A stretch of DNA of 64,000 bases from Bimastos eiseni. Lineage: Eukaryota > Annelida > Clitellata > Crassiclitellata > Lumbricidae. Under the pieces are notes generated by a model. It worked only from the letters and a program-made list of their open reading frames with translations, searched no databases and was not told the origin of the DNA. Shown in pieces: positions 22,956-33,869 of this stretch. The position numbers and the translations under genes are program-made. Position 1 is the first letter of the stretch; each line of letters opens with the position of its first letter. Location: positions 11,654,513 through 11,718,512 of the forward strand of contig OY365810.1 in assembly GCA_959347315.1 (NCBI GenBank). Direction: 5' to 3'.

Positions 22956-25900
22956 TGTGACAGTCAAAAAATCTTGGGAAGTTCTATATATTTAGTCATT
23001 TTATTATCTTTGGTAATTTGTCCTCCAAAAGCCCCAGATGTAGTCACCCAGATGATCTAGGTCAATGACCCTGTTTTCCTCATTTTCATATTGTTTGTCG
23101 ATTAGTCCAAGCCAAAACCAGGCTGTGATCAGGTCAATATGCAGAAGATCAGTTGGGAAGGCTAATGAATGTCTCCTGAAATGCAGCTGCATTGAAACAC
23201 GCTATGACCACAGATTGTTTTTATTATTATCAGTGTTATTATTAAATCATCATAATTGTTTTTACAATTTTTTTTTACCAAGAATCGCAATTTTCACTTG
23301 GCATTTTGTAAAGAAAACTGGGACCTAAAACAGAACTGTATTAGTTATGATCATTATCAGAATCATTGTCACTTTCATTATCTTTGATTGTGTCTTCATT
23401 AATCAGTTAATTAATGCAATTTATTTAGCGTCTCTTCAAGATAACTATTCAGAGGCGCTCCCGACCCAGGCCCGGTCAAAAAGGAAGGTCTGAAGAAGTT
23501 TATAGAAAGAGCCAGACAGGTCATGTGGGAGAGAGCGCAGGTCAGATGGGAGGTTGTTCCAGACACTGGGACCCACAATTGTGAAAGCTCTATTTTGCCT
23601 GGTCGCAGTATGAGCATGTGAAACCACAGAGTCACCTCTAGAGGCCGAGCGAAGAGATCGGCGACCAGAGTAAGTCGAAGTTAAGGTGAGCAGATCCCGA
23701 AGATAGACAGGCGCATAGCCCAAGACCCAGTGCCAGACAATAGAGGAGATCGTATATTGAATGCGCTGCTGAATCGGAAGCTAGTGAAGGACGTCCCACT
23801 TGTGCATAGAGATGTGGCCAAATTTAAGAACACCACCAATCAAGCGAGTTGCAGGGGTTGAACCCCCTCCAAGAGTTGCTATCGGACCTGCGGGAGCCCA
23901 CAGAAGAGAGATGAGCAGTAATCTAATCGATTTACGATAAAGGCATGAACCAAGGTGGCAACAGAAGATGAGGGAGAGAGTGGGATACAACCCGCAACTG
24001 ACGCAAGAAATAATAGCAGGAGTAAGTCAATCCCGAAATATGCTTCACAAAAGACAGTTCTTGTTCCAAAACTACTCCCAGATTCCGGACACAGGTGGAG
24101 AATTAGGGAATTCAGTGGAAAGAGATCCCAAGTTCAGCTTGTTCAGCGGCTGCAACGCTGACATCAAGTAAAGCCAGAAGGGTTACTTGGGACCTGTCCA
24201 TGGCACCATATATGTCAGAGAGGAGACGAACTAGGAGGGACTCAGTTGAGTCACCATTACAAAACCCAGATTGACATGGAGGAAATAGATTGTTAGCATC
24301 AAAATAGCTAAATAGCTGACTGGCTACAAGTTTTTCTATTATCTTAGAGATGAAAGTAACATTAGCTATTGGCCTATAGCTAGACGGAACGGGCGGGTCA
24401 AGCTCTGACTGCTTTATTATTGGCGTGATAATCGAGCACTTCTGGGAAGATGGCAGGACTCCTTCACGAATAGAGGTGTTGCAGAATAAAGTGAGGAGCG
24501 ACTGCAGGATCTCAATTGATTCCTGTATCAGGAATGGAGGAAGTGGATCTAGCTCCGATGACTTGGGTTGAGAGGAAAGGATCAGACGAGGAAGATCTTG
24601 TTGGTTGATATTGGAAAGATCACAATACCGACAGCTTGTGGAGGTATAGGTAGGTTCTGGTGATTGAGCTGTATCCTGGTGGATGGAAGAGACCTTGGAA
24701 TCATAATAGTTGAAGAAGGCTTCAGCCATAAAAGGAGCTGTCTGCGTGCTGGTGGACGGCGGCCATCCAAGGAGATACTTGAAAGTGGCCCAGAGTCGCC
24801 GAGAGTCCCCGGCACTGGAAGAAATCTACCTCTCCCAGTATTCACATTCTTTCTCCCTGTAGCATTGGTGTATGGAGCGGACAAAAATCACCCAGGCAGC
24901 CAACCGTCAGGAGAGCACGTGCTCCAAAAGATGTACTCGAGGCGACGAGCTTGACGATGGTGAGAATGACATTCTCAATCAAACCAGGGAGAAAGAGGAA
25001 GTAACCAAAGTTTAGCTGCATGGACCGGAAGCAGGCGGTCGATGATGTCGGTCATCGATCGGTTGTAGATGTCGAAGAGATCATCAGTAGATTGGTCTCT
25101 TAGGCTGAACGGATCAGGGAAGGCCGGAACCACAACTAACGACGCTGCAAATGCCTGCCTGTCAAGGTGCTTCCAACCATCGATCTGCCTCAATGCATAG
25201 ATTGGCGCCTCATGACTTGCCACCACGATGCCGTGGTCGGAGAGAACCGGTGGCCAGACATCTATCGGTGGGATAGATGTCTGGCCACCTTCATCACGAG
25301 TGATGACCACATCCAACCAGCCACCTGCCTGGTGCGTGGGAGCAGACACATGTTGTGTCATTCCAAACTGACTCAATAATAAATGGAAGTTGGTAGCTGA
25401 GGAAGAGGAGGAGGGAACCTCAAGAGGGAGGTAAGGTCTCCAATGACAGCTATCTAGGTATTATAAAGAGCGAGCTGTTTCATAAGTGTAGAAAATTCCT
25501 CGAAGAATGTAGCTGAAGAAGACTCGGAGCCTGGTCAGTAGATGGCCAGGACTGTGCATGGAAGTAATGGAGACAGCTAGAGCCTTGAAGTAGACAGTTA
25601 TGAATTGAGAGCAATCGTTTTTACATGAAGACTGTCTAGGTGGTAAATAACGATGCCACTGCCGAGGCTGGGAACATTGGAGGAGTCAGTCCGCGGTCGG
25701 TCTAGGATGCAATATTCTGGTAGGATTGAAAGTTGGACCGAGACCGCTGTGGTCGCCTGATGCCACGACTCGGTAATGGCTAGGAGATCCAGGTCGTTTG
25801 AGAGAATCGCGTCAGCCATCGCAACGTATTTCTCCAGAATTGAACGTATATTCCATGTGGCAACGCGAAGTCCCTAACTGGATGAAAAGGAATGAGACAA

Positions 25901-26110
25901 CGACAGAATAGGGGTAGGCGCATACGAAATAGAGTAGGCACGATAAATTGCCAAAGGTCAGAGAAATGAATGCTTAAAAACCGAGATATCTGAGAAGAAG
26001 GAAGACCGAACCTAGTCAGTGTTTTCTCGCCGAAGTGCCACGCAAACGATGTATATAATGTATATATAATATATAGTAGTTTACGACATTTAATGCCATC
26101 CACAGCGTTC
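22956..26110 (-). mobile_element. Long L2-like LINE, antisense, internally deleted
   Basis: The 3' terminus at 22956 is shared exactly with the truncated copy at 13451. Going up in coordinate, the minus strand carries the 3' untranslated region, polymerase C-terminus, palm, linker and endonuclease, then a leader of about 250 bp. The 3' UTR stem lies at 23427-23459. About 3.1 kb remains. It lies in the presumed intron of gene 3 in antisense orientation. Confidence 0.8.
23445..25880 (-). pseudogene. L2-like LINE ORF2: endonuclease and reverse transcriptase, defective
   Basis: From 5' to 3' on minus: RVATWNIRSILEKYVAMADA and DLDLLAITESWHQ (endonuclease, ETW-like site changed to ESW) at about 25870-25740; SAPTHQAGGWLDVVITRD and LSDHGIVV (late endonuclease) at 25376-25200. 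A linker to MAEAFFNYYDSKVSSI follows, then the polymerase at 24729-24130: KSSELDPLPPFLI, LFCNTSIREGVLP, YRPIANVTFISKIIEKLVASQL, QSGFCNGDSTESLLVRLL, LLALLDVS. After LDVS the frame jumps to VRNLGVVLEQELSFVKHI, so the YADD-containing palm core is missing. LDYCSSLFCGLPQV and the C-terminus YAPVYLRDLL...WNNLPSDLRSL follow. Frameshifts and stops are numerous. Confidence 0.85.
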
Positions 26111-26333
26111 ATGTCATCCTACTCCATTTACCAGGCATGGGATTGGCACTACCAGAGTACATACAGTTAGTTGTTTCCAGTGTTCACCAACATTTCATGG
26201 CTGCCAGGGCTGCTTAGATCTATTTCCTCCTTTCCAGGCTTGGTACTTGCACTGGTACAGGCAGTTGTGGAGTTGTGGGTATGCATGCTTGTGTCCTGAA
26301 TTTATTTTTGTTTTATGTCTGGTTTTCTTGTAG

Positions 26334-26524
26334 CTGAAGTTCCTCTGAAGTCTGGTGCCGCATCCAACTATGTATCAAGTGTACTCTTTGTAGTGCTTGG
26401 TTACATCATCTTTTGTGCCTTGACCAGTTACCAATTACACTGGACAACAGAGGTTTTATATCCTGTTAATTTTCCTAAGTACCTAATGTATTTTGGACTA
26501 CTGTTCATGATAATTACCTTGTAA
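26334..26524 (+). CDS. Candidate transmembrane exon of gene 3
   Basis: Acceptor GGTTTTCTTGTAG then a phase-1 open frame: EVPLKSGAASNYVSSVLF, continuing through VVLGYIIFCALTSY (about 20 hydrophobic residues), QLHWTTEVLY and a second hydrophobic stretch YLMYFGLLFMIITL before TAA at 26522. A short stalk plus membrane span after a phase-1 junction is what an Ig receptor would show, and the phase matches the Ig-like exon at 21378. Whether the exon runs to the stop or is spliced earlier is unclear. Sequence from 26375 on is duplicated at 31361, where the frame is disturbed. Confidence 0.4.
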
Positions 26525-26784
26525 TTTTCATTTTCATGGCATAATAGCTGAAGTTTTATGCTGTATATAAATTTTCTGTCTCACTTGAATCATATCACTG
26601 CACTATCTTGTTAAACACAGATGTGACAATTTTTATATAACACTTAAATTTGATTACTTGCAACAAACTATCTGAAGACTGAATTAGCATGCAGTAAACT
26701 AAAATATGGCTTACTTAGCTGAGTTTTTAATTGCTATGACAGATCTGCTTGAGAGTGTCAGAATTGGTGCTCAAAATGTGTCCC

Positions 26785-27232
26785 ACTTACATGGACACAA
26801 GCGCTTAGACAACTGGTCGATAGCAGCATCAACGATCGACTGGTCAAGGCACGCACACTCGTCAATCAGACGCGTTTTGAGTTTGTCGACGTTGGCTATT
26901 CTGGAGCGGTAAACCTTCTCCTGCAGCACACTCCATATGCTATTCGACTAGGTTAAGATCCGGTGAACTCAGCGGCCACACTGTTTGAGGGATAAGTCGG
27001 GCGTCTCACGCTCCAGGAAAGATATGGTGTCGCGTGCAGGGGCGCCCTCCTGTTGAAAGACAAAAGACATGCCCAGGGATACCCGACGTATGTCTTGCCG
27101 CAACTTCTGGGCAAGAATTTTGTCACGATAGTATGCCCATTCACAATGACACCCGGCTCGATGAAATGGAGTTCATTGCAGCCATTGCAAGTAATAAAAT
27201 GTAAGCGTTGTACAAGAAATTGGTACATCTGT
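26785..27232 (-). pseudogene. Tc1/mariner-type transposase fragment (copy A)
   Basis: On minus, spread over frames: EPGVIVNGHT, then LRQDIRR-like and YPWACLLSF(Q), then RRAPLHATPYLSW/ RDTISFLERE-like, PDLSLKQCGR (equivalent of PQxWPPNSPDLNP), a WSVLQEKVYRSRIANVDKLKTRLIDE-like helix and LDQSIVDAAIDQW. This is the second half of an IS630/Tc1/mariner transposase around its second and third acidic residues. No terminal repeats were identified. Confidence 0.65.
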
Positions 27233-28749
27233 GTTTTAATGAGGTAGTGTGGTGATGTGAGTCATGTGAGGTGGAAAATTTATATATACCATAACATTTC
27301 AGCCATTTTGCCAACTACTTACCAAATTTATTAAAATTTGTGGAAATTTGACAAAGTTCTGACAAAACAAATTTGCCTGGTTTATTTTTGAGACACTGTA
27401 TAGCTTATGTATGAAGTGCAGAATTTTTCTGTGACATTGTGCGTCCTGGAAAGGCTCATTAAAGAGCAGCTCGGGCAATATGAAAAATTTTTGACACAGC
27501 ATTCTTATGTGAATTTCTATGACAACATTATAATCTTCAGCACACAATTTGCTCTCGATTCATTTGGACTTCCGTATTGCCACATTGATGTTAATGGCAT
27601 TTCTTAAAAATATTAATTGACACTTGCAAGAATCACATCATATTTTATGCAAATCAAGTGCTTTCGTTAAAAGACTATAGCATCACTCGGGACCATAGGA
27701 CACTAGTGATCAAGTAGAACTACACGGGAACTATTTTCCAGATGAAGGAGCGCAGATGCAAAGTTCAAAATTAAATCTCAGGATTTTGGGTATGATTGGA
27801 TCATTGCTCTTTTGCATGAACGTCAGCAGTGTACTAAGTGTGGAGGTGAAATTCTCCCCTCTGTACCATTGATGCAGGCATAGTAGCGTACATGTACAAA
27901 GCTCAGCCTCGGAACCACAAACTTTGACAAAGCCATTTCCAAACTTACATCAAAACATTATGGTATTTTTCTTCAAAAATAAATCGACAATAGCTACTTG
28001 TTGATTCCTGCTTCCTGCGTTGACGGCACGCTCTCCGAATTTCACTTTAACTCGACATGTGCATCCATTGGTAATTAGACCATTCAAATTCAGAGAAACT
28101 ATCATTAGGCGGCCAATGTCAAAACATGTTGCTCTCCCTCATGCCATCCCTGGTAGTAAGAGGGTCCATGTGATGGTTACCGGTATTCTGGTTGTCACCA
28201 TCTCTGATTGAGTTGGCCTTGATGCACACATTGACAAAATTTTCAATAATAACCAGTAATCCAGGTTTGCTCTTCATATACTGCTAGAAATGCTCTATAA
28301 ATGTTTAGAACTGATATATTGCAATTCTGATTTGATTTTGAAGCAAACTGAATGGTCCAGGCCTAAAAGCATCTTATTTGTTGTTCGTTAACTTGCTATT
28401 TTTTACCACTGACAATGTAATATGATGATGCACACAAAATATTTTTGAGTACATGCCAATAAGGGAGTCGATTGCCCTGTTTTGGGTATGTGCATGTCAA
28501 ATGTATTCATGCATATTCACACATCTTATTCACACATATTCTGTAGCTTAAAATAATTGCCAAATGTAATTAGACATATTTATATTAAATCACCTAGGGA
28601 AATCCTTGGTATGCATTGTGTTCAACGAATGTACATACTACAGTCATATCGCATTCACCATTTACTTAATCCTGCAGTAGTTTGAATGAAGAAAAGATGT
28701 AAAGGCACGTTAAATGTGAATTTTCGGATGTGTTTCATTGTGGCATTTT

Positions 28750-28915
28750 TTATGTGAATGTTTTAGATTGGCTGATGTATGTACCTTCACCATCTTACAT
28801 AATCAGTCAGATTAATGGCAAATTCTGCTCGGAATGGAAATCTGACCGTGGACTGACCACACTGGATTTTGACCTGGAACTGAAATTGATCAACAGCCAA
28901 CCTGGAAAATGAGAT
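28750..28915 (+). other. Frame conserved between duplicated copies
   Basis: A segment starting after ATGTTTTAG reads (D)WLMYVPSPSYIISQINGK, then FCSEWKSDRGLTTLDFDLEL and KLINSQPGK, then TGA. The other copy (33265-33420) has TGG at that place and stays open. It could be a remnant of an exon of the duplicated gene or a chance frame. No family is recognised. Confidence 0.25.
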
Positions 28916-29727
28916 TACAGTAGACATTTTGCATTGGCTTATTACTGTTTTAGATGTAGTGGCTTTTCAAGTTTTGTGCTTTGCTTTTTGTGTCTATTTT
29001 GCGATGGTTCATCCAAAGAATGATCCAAAGGTTTATGTATTAGCGCTCAGAGAGCTGCCGTATACTTGAAATTGTAATTTTGACTTACGAGGTTTTAATA
29101 GGCTGAAATTGTTTGCTATTTACAATTTGTGGTTGGCCATATTATATATATTTTTGCTCTTTCTACATTACCTTTTCTATTTTTCCATTTGCAATATGTT
29201 TGGACCTTGGCCACCTAATGTAAGTTGCTCTCTAGTTGAATGGTCTAATTTCTTATATTTTTCCATTTGCTCCTGGGTCTGCTTCCTTAATGCTGTTGTT
29301 AGTACTGTAACGATGAGCTGCATTGGTTTTCCATTCACTTTTAATACGTGCTAGTAATTCGAGAGTTTCAGTGCATGAGAGGTTGTTTATTCTAGCAAAA
29401 ATTTAAGACTCTTAACTTTATTGCTCAGTTTTTTTGTCTGCTTGTGGCTACGAATTAAGAACTTACTCTTATTCTCAAATGCATGTAATACTTGTATGTG
29501 TTGGTTTAAGCTGCTTTCGTGTATTAGTTTTGAACAGAAAAAAACATTGTATTTCTTTCGTCAAGCGGTATTAGATGATAAATTGAACAAACTAGAAGTA
29601 ATCTGCCAAATTTTTTATGATTTCTGACTTGAAATTGTTTTTACTTGAAGTTTGCAGTAGCTGCCTGATGTTGAACCTGTTTCTTCACCTGCATATTTAA
29701 AGATAATCTGAATGCTTAAAATCGCCC

Positions 29728-31128
29728 TTTTAAGAATCTGTTAATGGCACTTAGCATGGTAATCTAACAGACTTGGCCTCAAAGTTAGCAATGCCACTGT
29801 ATATATATTCATTCATGTGTATTTACTAGTATAATTAAATACCCTATTTTCACATTCCAGTATGACACTTGTTAAAAATCAGTGTAAGATGAACCGAAAC
29901 TCGGTTTGTAACTTGGCTCTGCCCGGACAAACAATTGGTCCGAGTATTAATCCTTCCGATGTTCTGTTTTGAAAACGAAAATCGGATTTTATATTACAAA
30001 ATGATGACTGACACTGCTAAACACACTTGCAATATGCTTAATTGTCACTGCTTCCTGTTGTAAACATGCATTTGGAGTGTGTGCTGAGAGAGTGGGTCCT
30101 CGTCCGGGGAGTCACTGTGTAGGGACCTTGAGCAAGTCCTTTGCGCACAATCACTGCAGTACAACTGCAATTGCAACGTCGAAGTGTGTGTATGCAATTC
30201 TGAGCGAAAATTTTGGAAGAAGGGCGGTATCAAATTTCGGTAATAAAAAAATAAATTTAGGCAAAACCAAAAATTCTTAAAAATTGTGCTAACCTCCAAT
30301 CTAAAATCAAGAGAATGAGACTTTCAAATATTCTTAACTCAGACTCTCCAAATTCAACTCGCAGAACTCAGACTCGCCAAGAAATTCAAACTGTTCATCC
30401 CTAGCTACATCTTGTTTGTTGGAGAGATGCTTGTGACGGTGATAAATTATTTTGCAAGATGTCATGATTTCTTATTTTCTGAAGTTTTGGTATCTGCAAT
30501 TAGCTGTTGCCAACTCATTTCTGCTGCAAGTAGGCCCTATTATTTTCTCATCTTGCTTTGGAATTTCCAATAGTTACTAATATAAAAATTAATATAATAA
30601 TTTGTTTTGCAAAATTTCTAATTTTCTGAAGTTTGGTATCCCTGCAATTTGCTGTTGCCAAATCTTTTCTGCTGTGAGTATTATTTTCTCATTTTGCTTT
30701 GGAATTTCCAACATTCTGAACCAAATAGAAAACTTGGTTGTTCACCTTATACACTAAACAAAGACCCCGACTGGTATGCACCCTGAGTGATGCGGCTGAT
30801 GCCGATGCTGCAGCCAACTGTTGTCCAGTTGTCGGAACGGGGCCTTGCCAGTTTGCTGATCAGAAAAAATAAAAACTGCAAGTGCCAGTCCATCCGATTT
30901 TTTAAGAAGAAAGCTGTTCGACAATTGTCGGAGACACCTACCGCACATCGCCGCTATATACCTGGATGGTATGAATCTGTGATTATATGAGGAAGCGCAA
31001 TCCCTGACAATAGAGATAATCATAGAAGGCCTAATAATTGAAAGATAAAACCCTTCAACAAAATTTAAAATAATTGGGAGGAGAGAAATCGCACGGTTCT
31101 TTGACTGCTGCTACGAGTTAGGCTTAAA
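29728..31128. other. No supported gene; SINE-like motif inside
   Basis: AT-rich spacer between the two duplicated segments. It contains one SINE-like block (30111-30200) and two similar phrases around 30480 and 30630 (TTTCTGAAGTTTGGTATCTGCAATT-type), a local diverged repeat. Confidence 0.4.
30111..30200 (+). repeat. SINE-like repeat, copy 1
   Basis: GTGTAGGGACCTTGAGCAAGTCCTT, then GCGCACA...CTGCAGT...CAACTGCAATTGCAACGTCGA, then GTGTGTATGCAATTCTGA. It aligns with 38495-38560 and 52508-52605. The GGACCTTGAGCAAGTCCTT phrase is like the conserved block downstream of the tRNA part in many SINEs (MIR: GACCTTGGGCAAGTTACTT). Confidence 0.5.
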
Positions 31129-31357
31129 GTGAAAATCAAAGTGAAGCGACTCAAAGTGAAAATCGCAGACGAGGACATATCGTTTGCGTACAGACTCCCA
31201 ATCCATGGCAAGGCGACTCGTAGACCACTCGTCATTGGTCTCGCTACCAGATCAATGCGAAATGATGTCCTTCACTCTCGACGTCTGCTAAAGAATCAAA
31301 AGACCCCAGGAACGTCAGGACTCTACATCTCGGAATATCTCACACACCTAAACTCCC
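31129..31357 (+). pseudogene. LINE ORF1-like fragment
   Basis: KVKIADEDISFAYRLPIHGK, then RRPLVIGLATRSMRNDVLHSR, then LYISEYLTHLN. This resembles the RRM/C-terminal region of L1-type ORF1 proteins (I..AHRLP...RPIIVRF...R...IYINEDLT). It ends exactly where duplicated copy B begins, so the duplication breakpoint or an insertion cuts it. Confidence 0.55.
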
Positions 31358-31360
31358 AGA

Positions 31361-33869
31361 TCAAATGTACTCTTTGTAGTGCTTGGTTACATCATCTTTT
31401 GTGACTTGACCAGTCACCAATTACACTGGACAAAGTACCTAATGTATTTTGGACTACTGTTCATGGTAATTACCTTGTAATTTTCATTTTCAATGGCATA
31501 ATAGCTGAAGTTTTATGCTGTATATAAATTTTCTGTCTCACTTGAATCATATCACTGCACTACCTTGTTAAACACAGATGTGACAATTTTTATATAACAC
31601 TTAAATTTGATTACTTGCAACAAACTATCTGAAGACTGAATTAGCATGCAGTAAACTAAAATATGGCTTACTTAGCTGAGTTTTTAATTGCTATGACAGA
31701 TCTGCTTGAGAGTGTCAGAATTGGTGCTCAAAATGTGTCCCACTTACATGGACACAAGCGCTTAGACAGCAACACCACTGGTCGATAGCAGCATCAACGA
31801 TCGACTGGTCAAGGCACGCACACTCGTCAATCAGACGCGTTTTGAGTTTGTCGACGTTGGCTATTCTGGAGCGGTAAACCTTCTCCTGCAGCACACTCCA
31901 TATGCTATTCGACTAGGTTAAGATCCGGTGAATTCAGCGGCCACACTGTTTGAGGGATAAGTCGGGCGTCTCACGCTCCAGGAAAGATATGGTGTCGCGT
32001 GCTTGATGCACAGGGGCGCCCTCCTGTTGAAAGACAAAAGACATGCCCAGGGATACCCGACGTATGTCTTGCCGCAACTTCTGGGCAAGAATTTTGTCAC
32101 GATAGTATGCCCATTCACAATGACACCCGGCTCGATGAAATGGAGTTCATTGCAGCCATTGCAAGTAATAAAATGTAAGCGTTGTACAAGAAATTGGTAC
32201 ATCTGTGTTTTAATGAGGTAGTGTGGTGATGTGAGTCATGTGAGGTGGAAAATTTATATATACCATAACATTTCAGCCATTTTGCCAACTACTTACCAAA
32301 TTTATTAAAATTTGTGGAAATTTGACAAAGTTCTGACAAAAACAAATTTGCCTGGTTTATTTTTGAGACACTGTATAGCTTATGTATGAAGTGCAGAATT
32401 TTTCTGTGACATTGTGCGTCCAGCAAAGGCTCATTAAAGGGCAACTCGGGCAATATGAAAATTTTTTGACACAGCATTCTTACGTGAATTGCTATGTCAA
32501 CATTACAATCTTCAGCACACGATTTGCTCTCGATTCATTTGGACTTCCATATTGCCACATTGATGTTAATGGCATTTCTTAAAAATATTAATTGACACTT
32601 GCAAGAATCACATCATATTTTATGCAAATCAAGTGCTTTCGTTAAAAGACTATAGCATCACTCGGGACCATAGGACACTAGTGATCAAGTAGAACTACAC
32701 GGAAACTATTTTCCAGATGAAGGAGCGCAGATGCAAAGTTCAAAATTAAATCCCAGGATTTTGGGTATGATTGGATCATTGCTCTTGTGCATGAACGTCA
32801 GCAGTGTACTAAGTATGGAGGTGAAATTCTCCCTCGGTACCATTGATGCAGGCATAGTAGCGTACATGTACAAAGCTCAGCCTCGGAACCACAAACTTTG
32901 ACAAAGCTATTTCCAAACTTACATCAAAACATAATGGTATTTTTCTTCAAAAATAAGTCGACAATAGCTACTTGTTGATTCCTGCTTCCTGCGTTGACGG
33001 CACGCTCTCCGAATTTCACTTTAACTCGACATGTGCATCCATTGGTAATTAGACCATTCAAATTCAGAGAAACTATCATTAGGCGGCCAATGTCAAAACA
33101 AGTTGCTCTCCATCATGCCATTCCTGGTACTAACTACAGTCATATCGCATTCACCATTTACTTAATGCTGCAGTAGTTTGAATGAAGAAAAGATGTAACG
33201 GTGCATTAAATGTGAATTTTCAGATGTGTTTCATTGTGGCATTTTTTTATGTGAATGTTTTAGATTGGCTGGTGTATGTACCTTCACCATCTTACATAAT
33301 CAGTCGGATTATAGGCAAATTCTGCTTGGAATGGAAATCTGACCCTGGACTGACCACACTGGATTTTGACCTGGAACTGAAATTGATCAACAGCCAACCT
33401 GGAAAATGGGATTACAGCAGACATTTTGCATTGGCTTATTACTGTTTTAGCTGTAGTGGCTTTTCAAGTTTTTGTGCTTTGCTTTTTGTGTCTATTTTGC
33501 GATGGTTCATCCAAAGGATGATCCAAAGGTTTATGTATTAAAAATTTAAGACTCTTAACTTTATTGCTCAGTTTTTTTGTCTGCTTGTGGCTACGAATTA
33601 AGAACTTACTCTTATTCTCAAATGCATGTAATACTTGTATGTGTTGGTTTAAGCTGCTTTCGTGTATTAGTTTTGAACAGAAAAAACATTGTATTTCTTT
33701 CGTCAAGCGGTATTAGATGATAAATTGAACAAACTAGAAGTAATCTGCCAAATTTTTTATGATTTCTGACTTGAAATTGTTTTTACTTGAAGTTTGCAGT
33801 AGCTGCCTGATGTCGAACCTGTTTCTTCACATGCCTATTGAAAGATAATCTGAATGCTTAAAATCGCCC
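31361..33869. repeat. Direct segmental duplication, copy B
   Basis: Same orientation as copy A, about 5 kb downstream. It starts at TCAAATGTACTCTTTGTAGT inside the transmembrane frame and ends at AAAATCGCCC, where an unrelated LINE begins. Shorter than copy A by several deletions. Confidence 0.9.
31755..32206 (-). pseudogene. Tc1/mariner-type transposase fragment (copy B)
   Basis: Second copy of the 26785-27232 remnant. It has extra residues (LCIKHATPYLSW) where copy A has LHATPYLSW, so it is slightly closer to the ancestral transposase. Many stops. Confidence 0.65.

Larger units (their letters stand above)
26375..29727. repeat. Direct segmental duplication, copy A
   Basis: Matches 31361-33869 nearly base for base, with small indels: a 29-base segment GAGGTTTTATATCC... 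at 26450 and about 355 bases at 29037-29395 are absent from copy B, and B has an extra AGCAACAC-type insert near 31768. It begins inside the candidate transmembrane exon and ends at AAAATCGCCC. It carries a Tc1/mariner remnant near the start. Confidence 0.9.

Noticed and set aside
13499..23192. Identical 62- and 87-codon frames at 13499/23004 and 13560/23065 as a duplicated gene
   Set aside because: They lie in the 3' untranslated part of an L2-like LINE present in two copies.
25249..25289. 18-bp inverted repeat GGTGGCCAGACATCTATC with 5-base loop
   Set aside because: It lies inside the LINE endonuclease remnant and is probably a local replication error; no further structure.
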